Shown piece by piece: positions 23,870-32,864 of a stretch of 64,000 nucleotides of DNA (its first letter is position 1; every line of letters begins with the position of its first letter). The notes below the pieces were generated by a model. That model ran no database searches. It was not told where the DNA came from and saw nothing but the letters and a program-made list of their open reading frames with translations. Source of the DNA: Bradyrhizobium ottawaense (GTDB taxonomy: Bacteria; Pseudomonadota; Alphaproteobacteria; Rhizobiales; Xanthobacteraceae); NCBI RefSeq assembly GCF_900099825.1, contig NZ_LT629693.1, positions 3,173,001 through 3,237,000 of the forward strand, read 5' to 3'. The translations under genes were made by a program, and so were the position numbers.

Positions 23870-24050
23870 TCGCCGTGTAACACAGGTGAAGGAGCCGCCC
23901 TCAAGCATCAAGTGTGTGCGAGCTTGCGCCCGCCCGTATGGAACTATGCAGCCGAGTAATTACCCCGACCGTCGTCACCCCTTACGTGGCAGCGGAGTAA
24001 ACTCCGCCGGTAGCTGTCTTGAGCGGCCCCTCCGGGATCATTTCTACATG
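23870..24050 (-). ncRNA. Candidate noncoding RNA of the reverse-transcriptase module
   Basis: A gap of about 190 bases directly downstream of the second reverse transcriptase, read on its strand. It contains a perfect GCGGAGT/ACTCCGC inverted repeat (23992-24007), a GCGAG/CTCGC hairpin near 23861-23874, and CACACAC at 23918-23912. DRT type 3 systems are reported to need a noncoding RNA with an AC-repeat template, so this gap is the natural candidate. Boundaries are guesses. Confidence 0.4.
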
Positions 24051-24051
24051 C

Positions 24052-26004
24052 TTAATAGACTGCTCTCAACTCCTTCTTTCGGAGGTGGTTGAGCAAATCA
24101 ATCTGTTTCCAGTTTACGAACCACGGGAAACGCTCGAACTCAGCGACGAGCACGTTTGAGTAATGTGAACTCGACACCTCAAGCTGTCTCAAAAGGACCA
24201 ATGCGCAATCCCGTCGAAACACTTTTGATAGGAACGGACACGCAATTAAGTCCATTAAAAAGTGCGCGTCGTGCGAAACTCTCCTTGGCATCGCCGTTGG
24301 CAAGAACTGCTTCTTTAACTTGTCTTCGACTTCGCTGATAAATTGGGGATCGGTCGAACCAAAATAGAACAACAACGATATGATCGAAAAATAGTCCACG
24401 TTATCATCATCAATCACGCGCCTTCGGATGTCGTGAACGTTGGTTCTGTAACTTGGCGGCAATTCAGTGGACGCCAGAATTATGTTCAACATCTCAATGG
24501 GAACGCACTCGGTCATAGCAATACTTGAAAGGCTAGGGTTCGTAACAACCTCTTGGATGAGTATCCGAACCCTCTCGTAAATGTGCTCCGCTGTCTCAGG
24601 CAGGTTATCTTTAAAAAAGCGGACCGACAAAATCGTCGCCTTTGCCACTTGGTACGAGGTCGTTACCGTCGCGTGCACAGTAAAAAAGTAGAACAGCGCC
24701 GACAAAAGCGTATCAAACACTTTTGCATACAACTCTGCGTCTTTTCGAACCTCGACGGGAGCCGAAGAGAAACTAGCAATCATCATCTCTAAAGTGCTGC
24801 TAATCGAACCGACGATGTATGGACTGACATCTTCGTAACCCGCCTCTCCGTTAGTACAAGCCACTTTGATATCGTTCGCAAACGTTCGAACGACAGACTT
24901 TGGCTCTCGGATGCTCTTCGGCAGAGAAAGACGCAAACTCAGATCAACTTTAGATATAGCTTCGCGGAATTTGTTAAGCGCAGGAGACGCTCCAGAAATT
25001 ATTTGGGAACGTCTCGTCTGCAATGGCCTCGGGATCGTATGGGTCTTCTGTTCGTTTAGATGCAAATTGAAAGTCAACAGGGCGTCCGAGATGGCCCGTT
25101 GAATAATATCTAAGGTCTCGGACCTATTTGCAAAGATTACGTAATCGTCGATGTATCTGCGAATTGAGTAGTCGGTGCCAAACACCAAGCCTGAACGCTT
25201 CGCCCTTCTAAGCACCGCGACATCAACGGATTGAAGAATAATCTCAGCAAATATCCTAGAGATTTCCGCTCCGACAGGAATACCATTTGTTTCGTTGTAG
25301 TTTGAATATTGCATCAATGCATCGAAGTCATTGGCAAATGAAACTGCTGTCGGGTGCTCCTTCCCGTGCTGAATATCTTTCACCGCCCACGCAAGAGTGT
25401 GACTATAGATAGATGAAAAACACTTGGAGACATCCGTTAGACGCATCATTGAAAACGTTTTCTCTAGGCCTACGAACTCCTCCGAATTGAAAAACTTATA
25501 AAACCGCTCATGCCCGGCGTACGCGAAATACGATCCCGGATTTCTGACCGTCTCATCGTGCAGGAGCATATCGATAGCCGCGCCTTTGTATTGCTTCCTT
25601 TCGGCGGTCCTCGTTACATAAAATACCGAGCTACCGACTTTTACGGGTCGCCTAAGCGACACATCCGAGTGGCGACAAAAGTACGGCAAAAGCGGCCCGT
25701 ACTGCTCGTAGAACTGGCACGCTCTTTTTTGCGCGGCGGGATGCGCCAAGCTCAATTGCCGACTGGCAGTGTGTGTTAGCCTTATACGATAGCGGTAAGG
25801 TATAGTGTAGCGCTCTGGATTGTCGTAGATCAACGCGCTGACAATCCGCTGCATACCGGGAGTTCGCGGCGTTCTGCGAATATTCAAGTGGAAGCCATCG
25901 TTTGAAAATACGATTGGGACGTCCATCGGGGCGGTTTCAGTCAGTACGGCCCGATCAGCATTGCTTCTGTCAATGTTGCCTCGCCGCAGAGGGGTCCTAA
26001 CCAT
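24052..26004 (-). CDS. drt3b: Reverse transcriptase, second gene of a DRT3-like pair
   Basis: 650 residues. The RT core lies in the first half: the catalytic YIDDYVIFAN box near residues 281-290, preceded by NGIPVGAEISRIFAEIILQ, and followed by FNLHLNEQKTHTIPR (thumb entry). A long helical C-terminal region (about 330-650) has no recognised domain. There are no maturase, integrase or retron features. The ATG overlaps the end of the upstream RT gene by eight bases, so the two are co-translated. Two unequal RTs in tandem match DRT type 3. Base composition is clearly AT-richer than the backbone, a sign of separate origin. Confidence 0.75.
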   Translation of the reverse strand: MVRTPLRRGNIDRSNADRAVLTETAPMDVPIVFSNDGFHLNIRRTPRTPGMQRIVSALIYDNPERYTIPYRYRIRLTHTASRQLSLAHPAAQKRACQFYEQYGPLLPYFCRHSDVSLRRPVKVGSSVFYVTRTAERKQYKGAAIDMLLHDETVRNPGSYFAYAGHERFYKFFNSEEFVGLEKTFSMMRLTDVSKCFSSIYSHTLAWAVKDIQHGKEHPTAVSFANDFDALMQYSNYNETNGIPVGAEISRIFAEIILQSVDVAVLRRAKRSGLVFGTDYSIRRYIDDYVIFANRSETLDIIQRAISDALLTFNLHLNEQKTHTIPRPLQTRRSQIISGASPALNKFREAISKVDLSLRLSLPKSIREPKSVVRTFANDIKVACTNGEAGYEDVSPYIVGSISSTLEMMIASFSSAPVEVRKDAELYAKVFDTLLSALFYFFTVHATVTTSYQVAKATILSVRFFKDNLPETAEHIYERVRILIQEVVTNPSLSSIAMTECVPIEMLNIILASTELPPSYRTNVHDIRRRVIDDDNVDYFSIISLLFYFGSTDPQFISEVEDKLKKQFLPTAMPRRVSHDAHFLMDLIACPFLSKVFRRDCALVLLRQLEVSSSHYSNVLVAEFERFPWFVNWKQIDLLNHLRKKELRAVY

Positions 26005-27235
26005 CGCGCCAGCACCGCCTAAGTTCGCCCAACTCCGTCATCGGGAAATTGTAGAACGTGCGTTGATTGAAACTTTGCACGAAATTGTATTTGAGAAGAG
26101 ACCTGCGCACTTTAGCGGGGGCCTTAGTAGCCAAGCGCCTCGACAATCGATTTCGCGTTCCGATTAAGAGGGAGCGAAAGAATGTATCGAGTTCGGCGAG
26201 CGCAGCCTGCGAATTGACCCTTCTATAATTACAGTAGAGGCCCGTATTTCGAGACCGTCCTATGGAAAAGTCGCGAACGTTATAGTTCCCGGTCAGCACT
26301 TGTAACCTTCGCTCAAGTTTTCCTATGTCGCCATCATCTAGAAACGCCCCTATCGAACAACAGAGGCGCGTCTTTAGGCGCGCGATCTTCGTACCGGCGA
26401 TCGTGATTTCCACTTCACGAGCAAGCCTTCTTTCTGCGTTCCGCGTACTTTCATGTATCGAAAAATTGTAACCGAGATAGTCGAATTGGCCCAGAGTTGC
26501 TCGACCATCTGATTTTGACTGAACCGGGATTTCGATCCGTTTAGTTTTCTTGTGATTTAGCTCAAGACCTAAAGGAGCAAGCAACCTTCTAATCTTGCGA
26601 GCGAAATCCTTTGGATTTTCACGCCCGCTAGTGACGATAACAATATCGTCGACATACCTCGCATGGAAGTACACTTCGGGAAGGATCGAAAGCTCACCGT
26701 CAAATCGTTGCAAGGTAAATTCGGAGAGGGTGGCACTCAACTGGACGCCGCGTGGCAGACCGATGATACCCCGCGAATGCAATTCGTTTAAATAGTGCTC
26801 AAGAACTAAAGCGGCGCTCCTAGGCAGCGTGGAGACATTTGCCAATTCATCGAAAAGACGCTTGGTATCTACACTTTCAAAGAAGGCCTTGATGTCAAAC
26901 TTATAGATGCGGTGCGGGACACCTTCCGCTAGCACCGTTCCCAGACGGCGGATGATCGTATCACGATCCGATGGTCTGATCTTCGTCGCTTGTCTGATTA
27001 ATCTGTTTAGCCCGCGCAGCACGACCGAATGAGGCGTCGATCTCACGCGGTAAGCTACCTTTCTTTTAATCAGCACTGGCTCTAGCTTAAGAGTAGTAAA
27101 TCCGTATTGGACAACTGTTGTCGCACGCTGCGCCAATTCCTCAGCGTCATAGCTTCCGGCTACGCAATCATCATTCAGCAGGTCTTTTGAGTGAATGCAG
27201 TTTGATAGAAACTGCTTGTTCATTCCAGCTAGCAA
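25997..27235 (-). CDS. drt3a: Reverse transcriptase, first gene of a DRT3-like pair
   Basis: 412 residues. RT motifs in order: an N-terminal RVRSTPHSVVLRGLNRLIRQ, KFDIKAFFESVDTKRLF (motif A Asp), GIIGLPRGVQLSATLSEF (motif B), ARYVDDIVIVTSG (motif C, near 190-200), LGLELNHKKTKRIEIP (D) and FDYLGYNFSI (E). Size and pairing fit Drt3a of the defence-associated RT type 3 system, known to protect against phages. The first codon is TTG (27235) behind AGGGGGG; an ATG four codons later is the alternative. It lies in the cargo zone of element 1. Confidence 0.75.
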   Translation of the reverse strand: MLAGMNKQFLSNCIHSKDLLNDDCVAGSYDAEELAQRATTVVQYGFTTLKLEPVLIKRKVAYRVRSTPHSVVLRGLNRLIRQATKIRPSDRDTIIRRLGTVLAEGVPHRIYKFDIKAFFESVDTKRLFDELANVSTLPRSAALVLEHYLNELHSRGIIGLPRGVQLSATLSEFTLQRFDGELSILPEVYFHARYVDDIVIVTSGRENPKDFARKIRRLLAPLGLELNHKKTKRIEIPVQSKSDGRATLGQFDYLGYNFSIHESTRNAERRLAREVEITIAGTKIARLKTRLCCSIGAFLDDGDIGKLERRLQVLTGNYNVRDFSIGRSRNTGLYCNYRRVNSQAALAELDTFFRSLLIGTRNRLSRRLATKAPAKVRRSLLKYNFVQSFNQRTFYNFPMTELGELRRCWRDG

Positions 27236-27381
27236 TGGACGCCCCCCTAAACTATTGGTAGCATTTTAATGGAGGGCGTCAATCAGTACAAACGTAGTGA
27301 TCCGCTTGCGCATATACAGTCTCATTGGCGCACGCGCTTGCCTATCACCGTCTCGCAGTCTGGAGAGCGGTGATGCCGATC

Positions 27382-28746
27382 TCAACTTGTCGCGGCGGCT
27401 TTGCTTTTCTTGGGGGTCGGCATATCGGGTACGAGTGGCGTGTCGTCATGGCTGCCGAGCTTGAGCCCGAGCAATCCGAAGACGTGTGCGCTGATCTTCT
27501 CTTGCGCTTTCCGAAGTGCGGGACCGTGAACCACGATCAATTCGGCGATGTACTTCGCGGACACGCCTTCGAGCGCGTGACCCATCAGGAAGTGCGACAA
27601 CGTCTCCGATATCCCGAGACTGACGTGCAGCGTCTTGAACGTATGCCGAAGGGCGTTGCCAGCCATCGGTAGGCCCGTCCGTGACGGCATCTGACGACAG
27701 CCGGGAAAGACGAGATCAGGGTCAATGATCTCGTGGTGCGGCCTCTTGCGGGGAACGATGCGAACCTCGCCACGCTTCATTCCGCGCAGGCCCTTCATTG
27801 TGATGGTCGGGCTCGTGAGCGGGGCATTGAGGGCGAGATCAACGGCGTACTCAATCTGCCAAGTCATCGGCAACGTGATGTCTTTACCGGCCTTCGCGTT
27901 CGGGATGGTGAAAGTTCGGGCCTTCCGATCAATGTCCTGCTTTCGGATGCGAGCGCCCTCCCCAGGCCGGACGCCGGTCAACAGACAGAACAGAAAATAT
28001 CCGCGCTGCACCGGGCTCTCAATGTCATCCCATGCTGTGCGCCACTTCTTGAAGTCGTTCGGCGCGAGCGCGACCTGAGCGGCTTCTTCCTTATTCCACT
28101 GCACCGACGAAGTCGGGATACGATCTAGCGACAGGGTCACGTCACGCGCGGCGCGATGGTTGTAGGTCGCACGGATTAGTTCGCAGGCTCGGTTTGCCGA
28201 AACAGGCCCATGAACGCGGGTCACTTTCCCGTGCCATGCTTCGACGGCCTCGGGGTCCTGCGCCATCGCGTGCAGCGTCCACTTGCCCCATTGCGGCAGG
28301 ATGAGGCTATCGCCGAGCTTGACGGCGTTGGCGTGATGACGCGGCGGCTTGCCCTTATCACGGGCCTTGCGGAGGAGCTTCTCCAGATAGCCCGGCCAAG
28401 CCCTCTCGAAGGTCACGGCGTCGCGCTTGCCCGGGGCAGCCTTCCCGTCTGCGACCGAACCGGCGAAGCTCACAGCGCGCTTACGAGCCTCCTCCGCATC
28501 CACCTCGGGATAGGTGCCTAGCGACTTGAAGACCATCTTGCGGACGCCGTTTTTCATCCGCTGGCGACGATATCGCCACACCATCGAACGCGGGCCGACG
28601 TGAAGGAAGAGGCCCTTTAATTCACTATCGGCATGATGACCATGGACCTTCGGGTCTTCTTGAAAATCGCAGAGAGCATCGATGCTCTTCGCGAGATCAA
28701 CCGACTTTCGTGTCCCGGACTTCTTGGCTTTTCGTGTTGCACTCAT
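27382..28746 (-). CDS. Tyrosine recombinase (integrase) of element 1
   Basis: 454 residues. The catalytic domain shows the first Arg in LTGVRPGEGARIR (near 258), the second box as NALRHTFKTL (near 364, Asn in place of the usual His), then FLMGHALEGVSAKYI with the His and the tyrosine nucleophile near 397. The N-terminal half contains the arm- and core-binding region. It is read away from the attachment repeat at 28874, 127 bases upstream. It is clearly homologous to the integrase at the right end of element 2, consistent with both using tRNA-Gly. Confidence 0.88.
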   Translation of the reverse strand: MSATRKAKKSGTRKSVDLAKSIDALCDFQEDPKVHGHHADSELKGLFLHVGPRSMVWRYRRQRMKNGVRKMVFKSLGTYPEVDAEEARKRAVSFAGSVADGKAAPGKRDAVTFERAWPGYLEKLLRKARDKGKPPRHHANAVKLGDSLILPQWGKWTLHAMAQDPEAVEAWHGKVTRVHGPVSANRACELIRATYNHRAARDVTLSLDRIPTSSVQWNKEEAAQVALAPNDFKKWRTAWDDIESPVQRGYFLFCLLTGVRPGEGARIRKQDIDRKARTFTIPNAKAGKDITLPMTWQIEYAVDLALNAPLTSPTITMKGLRGMKRGEVRIVPRKRPHHEIIDPDLVFPGCRQMPSRTGLPMAGNALRHTFKTLHVSLGISETLSHFLMGHALEGVSAKYIAELIVVHGPALRKAQEKISAHVFGLLGLKLGSHDDTPLVPDMPTPKKSKAAATS

Positions 28747-28873
28747 GTTGCACTATGCCTCGGTAAGACATTGGACTTCTCAAAGTCCGCTGTTCGAAGA
28801 TAGTGCAGGAAGTGCCTGGAAATAGCGGGTTTCTGGGCGTTTCTGGCATCATGGTGAAGATCGGCTGAAATGC

Positions 28874-28910
28874 TTGGGAAGCTGCCGTTCTACCATTGAA
28901 CTACGCCCGC
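28874..28910. repeat. Attachment site, middle (junction of elements 1 and 2)
   Basis: Identical 37-bp copy of the tRNA-Gly 5' half. It marks the right end of element 1 and the left end of element 2. The tRNA 3' half is absent here. ATCGGCTGA lies a few bases to its left, as it also does at the right-hand copy, and may be part of the integrase arm region. Confidence 0.92.
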
Positions 28911-28920
28911 AATTTCTATC

Positions 28921-28949
28921 TATAAATCAGGCGCTTACGCGACTTTCAA
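28921..28949 (-). promoter_or_regulatory. Element 2 promoter facing the attachment site
   Basis: On the minus strand: TTGAAA (28949-28944), 17-base spacer, TTTATA (28926-28921), reading into the tRNA 5' half at 28910. It would drive tRNA-Gly when element 2 alone occupies the site. The segment is similar in sequence and spacing to 10764-10792 of element 1. From here to 29225 no further feature is seen. Confidence 0.5.
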
Positions 28950-29225
28950 GCCTGATTTTCGTCTCGCATCGTTGTGTCATCGTGATGTCGGCTGAGAACC
29001 CCGACCCTCGTTTTATAGACTGCTCTCAAGCCACCTTCAATGTTCAAGCATGCCGGGGCGAGCATCACCGGCGCGGAACGCAATTCGCATCTCCGTAAAG
29101 CCACGCTTGTCAAAAGCGTACTGCTAATTTGCTCGCTGCAATTTCAGCGAAGTCCTTAAGGACCTAGCAACGTGAGAGCGCCAGACTAGTTGAGGCTTCA
29201 GCTCCACGATAGGCAGGATCGTAAA

Positions 29226-29987
29226 ATGCCATTTTTCGGGCCTCTCGGAATTATGATCTTGCTCGCGTTCTTGAACGTTAAGTTTCCTGACGCGAACGTT
29301 TGGACGTGGGCAGCCATACTGTTCTTCGGCCCGCTCGTTTGCGCGGCGGCCTATGGCTTGATCTGGCACGAGTTATTGAAGCCGCTGTTCCTCCGCGCGC
29401 GGACGACCGAACTGGCGCCCGCCACCACACGTCCCAAGTACAAAGTTTCCATGTGGCTCATCTTCAAAATCTGGGCCGGGTGGTATGTATCCAAAGCCGC
29501 GCTCATCGGACTGCTCTACTGGGCAGACGTCCCGCTTTCTAACCGCATCTACAATATCGTTATGGTGGGAGCACTATTTGTAACTTTTGGGATTTGGGGC
29601 ATCTGGGTAGGGCTGTTGAAACCTACTTTACAGGACGGCACTGCCGCAAAGACGACCGAACCGGCGACCAGGAAGTCCCTTGCAGCACTCCAAGCTCCTT
29701 CAAGTTACAAGGCGCCGAAGTGGGTTGTCGAGGGGCTGATCATCGCGGCGATATGGGCTGTCTTCGAAGCGGCGCTTCTCCTGTGGGCTTATTGGTATGG
29801 TGCGCCGCCTACCGCGCCGATCTTTAATCTCGCCCCAGTGATTGCGTTCGTTATGGCCTTGATTGTCCGGCGCACGATCTGGACCGCACTAGTAAATCTG
29901 CTGTTCTTTCCTGCCCCGCCGCGGGCTTCTCGCAAGCCTTTCTCGGACAAAGTCGAAGAGTTCTGGGCGGACAGCCCACGCCGATGA
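29226..29987 (+). CDS. Polytopic membrane protein, element 2
   Basis: 253 residues with about six to seven membrane segments arranged in repeated pairs (LGIMILLAFLNV, WAAILFFGPLVCAAAYGLIW, VSKAALIGLLYWADV, IVMVGALFVTFGIWGIWVGLL, VEGLIIAAIWAVFEAALLLWAYW, APVIAFVMALIVRR). A Pro/Thr-rich cytoplasmic linker is in the middle. Not recognised. It is the first gene after the left attachment site, outside the backbone operon, so it may be an accessory gene. Confidence 0.5.
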   Translation: MPFFGPLGIMILLAFLNVKFPDANVWTWAAILFFGPLVCAAAYGLIWHELLKPLFLRARTTELAPATTRPKYKVSMWLIFKIWAGWYVSKAALIGLLYWADVPLSNRIYNIVMVGALFVTFGIWGIWVGLLKPTLQDGTAAKTTEPATRKSLAALQAPSSYKAPKWVVEGLIIAAIWAVFEAALLLWAYWYGAPPTAPIFNLAPVIAFVMALIVRRTIWTALVNLLFFPAPPRASRKPFSDKVEEFWADSPRR

Positions 29988-30311
29988 TCTAAAGCACGTC
30001 ACTGACCAACGCCACGCGGCAAACCAAAGCGGGCTGCTGACCGAACGGTATCCTTAATAGCATTTGGAATGCCAGCTCATACATAACCGGAGTGCGCATT
30101 CCGTGATTGGCAGAACCGCACCTTAACCATCGCGAGAAGTCCTTCTTGACGGCGGATGCTTCGGAAGGCGATAAGCTCGCCTCGTCGGAATTAGTTGAAC
30201 TGCACTCCACCAGAGTGCTTGGGCCAGCCAGACAAAGGCGGCAGAACTCCCGGCACCGAGAGCCCCTATAGGTCTCCGGTTCATCAGGGACGCTACAAGT
30301 TCAACGGCAAC
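29988..30311. other. Noncoding stretch, element 2
   Basis: About 320 bases between the membrane protein and the excisionase hairpin. I see no gene that can be supported: a 73-codon frame on the minus strand (29989-30210) lacks a ribosome site and family features. The promoter of the rightward operon is expected here but is not clear. Confidence 0.4.
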
Positions 30312-30343
30312 CCTCCAATGTGCGAAAGCAGTGGAGGTTTTTT
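30312..30343 (+). promoter_or_regulatory. Hairpin with T6 run that includes the excisionase ribosome site
   Basis: CCTCCA (30312-30317) pairs with TGGAGG (30332-30337), with an inner TGC-GAAA-GCA stem-loop, followed by six T. It has terminator form. The 3' arm is also the GGAGG ribosome site for the GTG at 30347, so folding would hide that site. Confidence 0.6.
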
Positions 30344-30346
30344 GTT

Positions 30347-30577
30347 GTGCGTAAAGAACTCAACCAGCCTGTATTCCTGAAGACGGCCACACTGCTCGCA
30401 CGTTACGACGGCGTGTCCCGGATGTGGTTAAACCGTCGCATCAAGCACGATGGTTTCCCCGCGCCTACTCGCTTTGGCACGACATCAACACCCCTTTGGC
30501 GGCTAGACCTTGTCGAGAAATGGGAGCGTGATCAATCCGCGCTCGGTCTCGTCTTCGAAAAGAAGGCGGTGGGATGA
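30347..30577 (+). CDS. AlpA/excisionase-like HTH protein, element 2
   Basis: 76 residues. The pattern is that of short HTH regulators of the AlpA/Xis type: FLKTATLLARYDGVSRMWLNRRIKHDGFPAPTRFGTTSTPLWRLDLVEKWERD, with the helix pair, the wing around the Pro-rich turn and the closing helix. GTG at 30347 has GGAGG nine bases upstream; a GTG at 30320 is in frame but without a site. AlpA-type proteins activate excision of satellite P4-like elements. The stop overlaps the next start as ATGA. Confidence 0.65.
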   Translation: MRKELNQPVFLKTATLLARYDGVSRMWLNRRIKHDGFPAPTRFGTTSTPLWRLDLVEKWERDQSALGLVFEKKAVG

Positions 30578-31257
30578 TGTCAGCCATCCCCAATACTCCC
30601 GACGAGCATCTGGCCGAAGCCAAGGAACTCATCGCCCGCGACGAGGCGGGTGACCGGGAGCGCACCACCGAACAGCGGGTTCTTCACATGGGAGCCGCCG
30701 AGCACATCGCGAAGGCGATGACGCTGGACAACCGGCTCACTCAGCGCAAAGTCGCCGACAGGATCGGCAAGAGCCCAGCGTGGGTCAACACACTCATTGC
30801 ATGGCGCGCGAAGAAATACGAGACGCCGACCGCGTTCGGTCCGCAGGCAAAGGAAGCCCGCGAGAAGTCGCGTTTAGATCCGACTAAACACACGAAGCCG
30901 AAGGCCACGACAGCAGAGAAGGTCAACGCTTCAAGAGCCAAGCACGAAGCCGAGGCCGCGAAGGCCAGGGCTCAAGAGGCCAAAGCCAGACAACGCGAAG
31001 CCAAAGCCCAAGCCGATCGGGCTCGCGCCGAGGCCCGTAAGGCGCGCGAGCAAGCGAAAGAAACTCTTTGTCGTATATTCCACGGCGGCAAAACGGCTGA
31101 CATCTCTGCCGAGCAGCGTGAGAAGATGATCAAGTTTCTCGGCATGCTTGGCAGCGAACACGATGGCGAGCGCGCCAACGCCGGGAAGATGGCTGATGTT
31201 CTCCGCACCAAGCTCGGCGTCGCGTGGGACCAACTCATCGTGGAGGCCGCGCGATGA
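30574..31257 (+). CDS. HTH and coiled-coil protein, element 2
   Basis: 227 residues. Residues 30-75 form an HTH of the ParB/KorB-like kind (LTQRKVADRIGKSPAWVNTLIAWR). A long Ala/Lys/Glu/Arg helix follows (about 110-165). The C-terminus KMIKFLGMLGSEHDGERANAGKMADVLRT, KLGVAWDQLIVEAAR is a short domain seen in many rhizobial hypothetical proteins. It may bind element DNA as a regulator or partition-like factor. Element 1 has no counterpart. It is translationally coupled to the excisionase. Confidence 0.55.
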   Translation: MMSAIPNTPDEHLAEAKELIARDEAGDRERTTEQRVLHMGAAEHIAKAMTLDNRLTQRKVADRIGKSPAWVNTLIAWRAKKYETPTAFGPQAKEAREKSRLDPTKHTKPKATTAEKVNASRAKHEAEAAKARAQEAKARQREAKAQADRARAEARKAREQAKETLCRIFHGGKTADISAEQREKMIKFLGMLGSEHDGERANAGKMADVLRTKLGVAWDQLIVEAAR

Positions 31258-31447
31258 CGGCACCAAATCGCTAAAGCTAATATCCATGGCGAGAATTTAA
31301 TAAAGCGCACGCCGTTAAACGCTGATGCACGACAGCGAACGTTGCTGCACGCTCCGATGACAACCGGCACTGAACTAATAACCCCGCGCACCATTATCGT
31401 CGTGCACTACGAGCCAACAACGAGTGACACTACGAGAGGACCGACCC

Positions 31448-32023
31448 ATGGCCATCAACAAGTTCTTTAATACGACACGCATCAACGCCTTCATCGTCGA
31501 GAAGAAGCTGCCGCCGACGTGCGCCATCGACATGGAGCTGGCGTTGCTCGACGCCCTCGACGAAGACGACGAAGTAAAGAATGTCGCTGCGCTCGAAGAT
31601 TGGCTGCAACAGCGCCCCCATCTGGTAGCGCCGGAGAACCGCCGCTCGCCGGTCAACATCGCATTGGAGCGCGCAGCGTTCGGTCAGGGCAACGCCACTG
31701 CTCGCAGCACCCTCTTCCGGGAATACGGCGAGTATCAGTATGCCGAGCGAATGGCGGATTGGGGAGCGTCACCGAGGACCCTTAGGCCGGGACGCGAACC
31801 GGGCACTTCAACGGAAGAGGTCGTCGAGAAGGCGGAGAAGATCGTGAGGTCCGACAACGAGAATGCGAACAATCCGTTCAACCCGAAAAAGAAGTACTCG
31901 TCGGATCAGGCTCGACAGAACGAAATCGGAAAGTTCATCACGTTCTTCGGCACAAAGTCCGCAGCAGCCGCCGCCAAGAAATTCGGAACGGACCTGGCGG
32001 GCCGTCCGCTGCGTCCCTCGTAA
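31448..32023 (+). CDS. Element backbone protein A (conserved in both elements)
   Basis: 191 residues, function unknown. It is the counterpart of 11830-12450 in element 1, with the shared landmarks ALEDWLQQRPHLVAP, STLFREYGEYQYAERMADWG, LRPGREPGTS and the C-terminal GTKSAAAAAKKFGTDLAGRP. Predicted helical, no membrane segment. ATG at 31448 is chosen over the frame opening at 31424 because GAGAGGA precedes it. The common presence and same order in both elements point to a core function. Confidence 0.65.
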   Translation: MAINKFFNTTRINAFIVEKKLPPTCAIDMELALLDALDEDDEVKNVAALEDWLQQRPHLVAPENRRSPVNIALERAAFGQGNATARSTLFREYGEYQYAERMADWGASPRTLRPGREPGTSTEEVVEKAEKIVRSDNENANNPFNPKKKYSSDQARQNEIGKFITFFGTKSAAAAAKKFGTDLAGRPLRPS

Positions 32024-32183
32024 CACACAAGTCTTCGCCGCCGCACGAGTACCAGCAATAAAGAGCTTCGGTCGATGGCTGACCGATACGAGCGGAGCCG
32101 GGCGTTCTCGAAGTGGGGGCCGCTCCCCCTCGCCGCGTTTTGGCCGGACTCCGCTTAGATTTTTCAACAGAAGGAACCACCCC

Positions 32184-32864
32184 ATGCAAAGTATTTTTGA
32201 CGCTCAAGGACTGCCCCGACGTGATCTCGACGAGAAATCGATTGCGAAGCTCTCGAAGCCTCAGCAAAAGGCTCTGTTCGCTGTGCAGTCCACCTACTTG
32301 GCGTCTGACGAAGCAGAGGTGGAGTTCATCGCCACCGAGAAAGCGACGCGCTCTGCCGCTCAGGACCTCAAGAAACGTATGGCTGAGTACGAGGCGGTCG
32401 TTCCGAGAAGGACATTCTACGACGAGTGGAAAGTCACCGTCGCAAAGCAGCCGGAGAGAACGATCTCGTCGGAGAAACAGGCGCAAATTGAGGCCGCGCT
32501 GCAGGCTGTGGACCACGCGAACGTTGCGCTTGAGCAACGCCGCGCTGCCGAGTTTCCCGCCAAGCAACGGCGCAAGGAAGCCCGACAGGCATTTGCTAAC
32601 GCGCTCCGGGACTGGAGCCTCGTCGATGGCCGACCGAAGTCCGTAAGCGATCTAGTCAAGGAAAATGCCAAACGCGAAAGCGATCGCAAACTCGCGCTAA
32701 TTGCAGCGGGACTTCCACCCGATCATGACGCGGTTCAATCCTCTGTCGGCGACAGTCACCTCGACCGGGTAAAAGCAAGCGGAGGTCGCGGTCACTCAGC
32801 TAACTTCGGGTACAACCGCAACTCGATGAGGGGCGCAACCGTGAAACCGCCCAGTCAGCGGTGA
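32184..32864 (+). CDS. Element backbone protein H (single-gene form)
   Basis: 226 residues, mainly long charged helices: SIAKLSKPQQKALFAVQSTYLASDEAEVEFIATEKATRSA, then IEAALQAVDHANVALEQRRAAEF and RQAFANALRDWSLVDGRPKSVSDLVKENAKRE. It corresponds to two consecutive genes (14228-14512 and 14544-15068) of element 1. Function unknown; a scaffold- or regulator-like coiled-coil protein is possible. AGAAGGAACC precedes the ATG. Its stop overlaps the next start (GTGA). Confidence 0.6.
   Translation: MQSIFDAQGLPRRDLDEKSIAKLSKPQQKALFAVQSTYLASDEAEVEFIATEKATRSAAQDLKKRMAEYEAVVPRRTFYDEWKVTVAKQPERTISSEKQAQIEAALQAVDHANVALEQRRAAEFPAKQRRKEARQAFANALRDWSLVDGRPKSVSDLVKENAKRESDRKLALIAAGLPPDHDAVQSSVGDSHLDRVKASGGRGHSANFGYNRNSMRGATVKPPSQR

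Noticed and set aside
23400-24092. CRISPR array or repeats near the RT module
   Set aside because: No regularly spaced direct repeats were found here or elsewhere in the window.
24052-27235. Group II intron or retron reverse transcriptases
   Set aside because: No maturase or HNH domain, no intron ends, and two unequal RTs in one operon do not fit either type.
27344-27374. Inverted repeat ATCACCG...CGGTGAT after the element 1 integrase as an intrinsic terminator
   Set aside because: The arms are real but no T run follows on either strand, so the role is unclear and it was not listed.
28874-28910. A second functional tRNA-Gly gene
   Set aside because: Only the 5' half to the anticodon loop is present; the 3' half and CCA are missing. 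The same holds for 45331-45367.
29989-30210. 73-codon frame on the minus strand of element 2
   Set aside because: No ribosome site, no recognisable fold; position between element genes does not require a gene.
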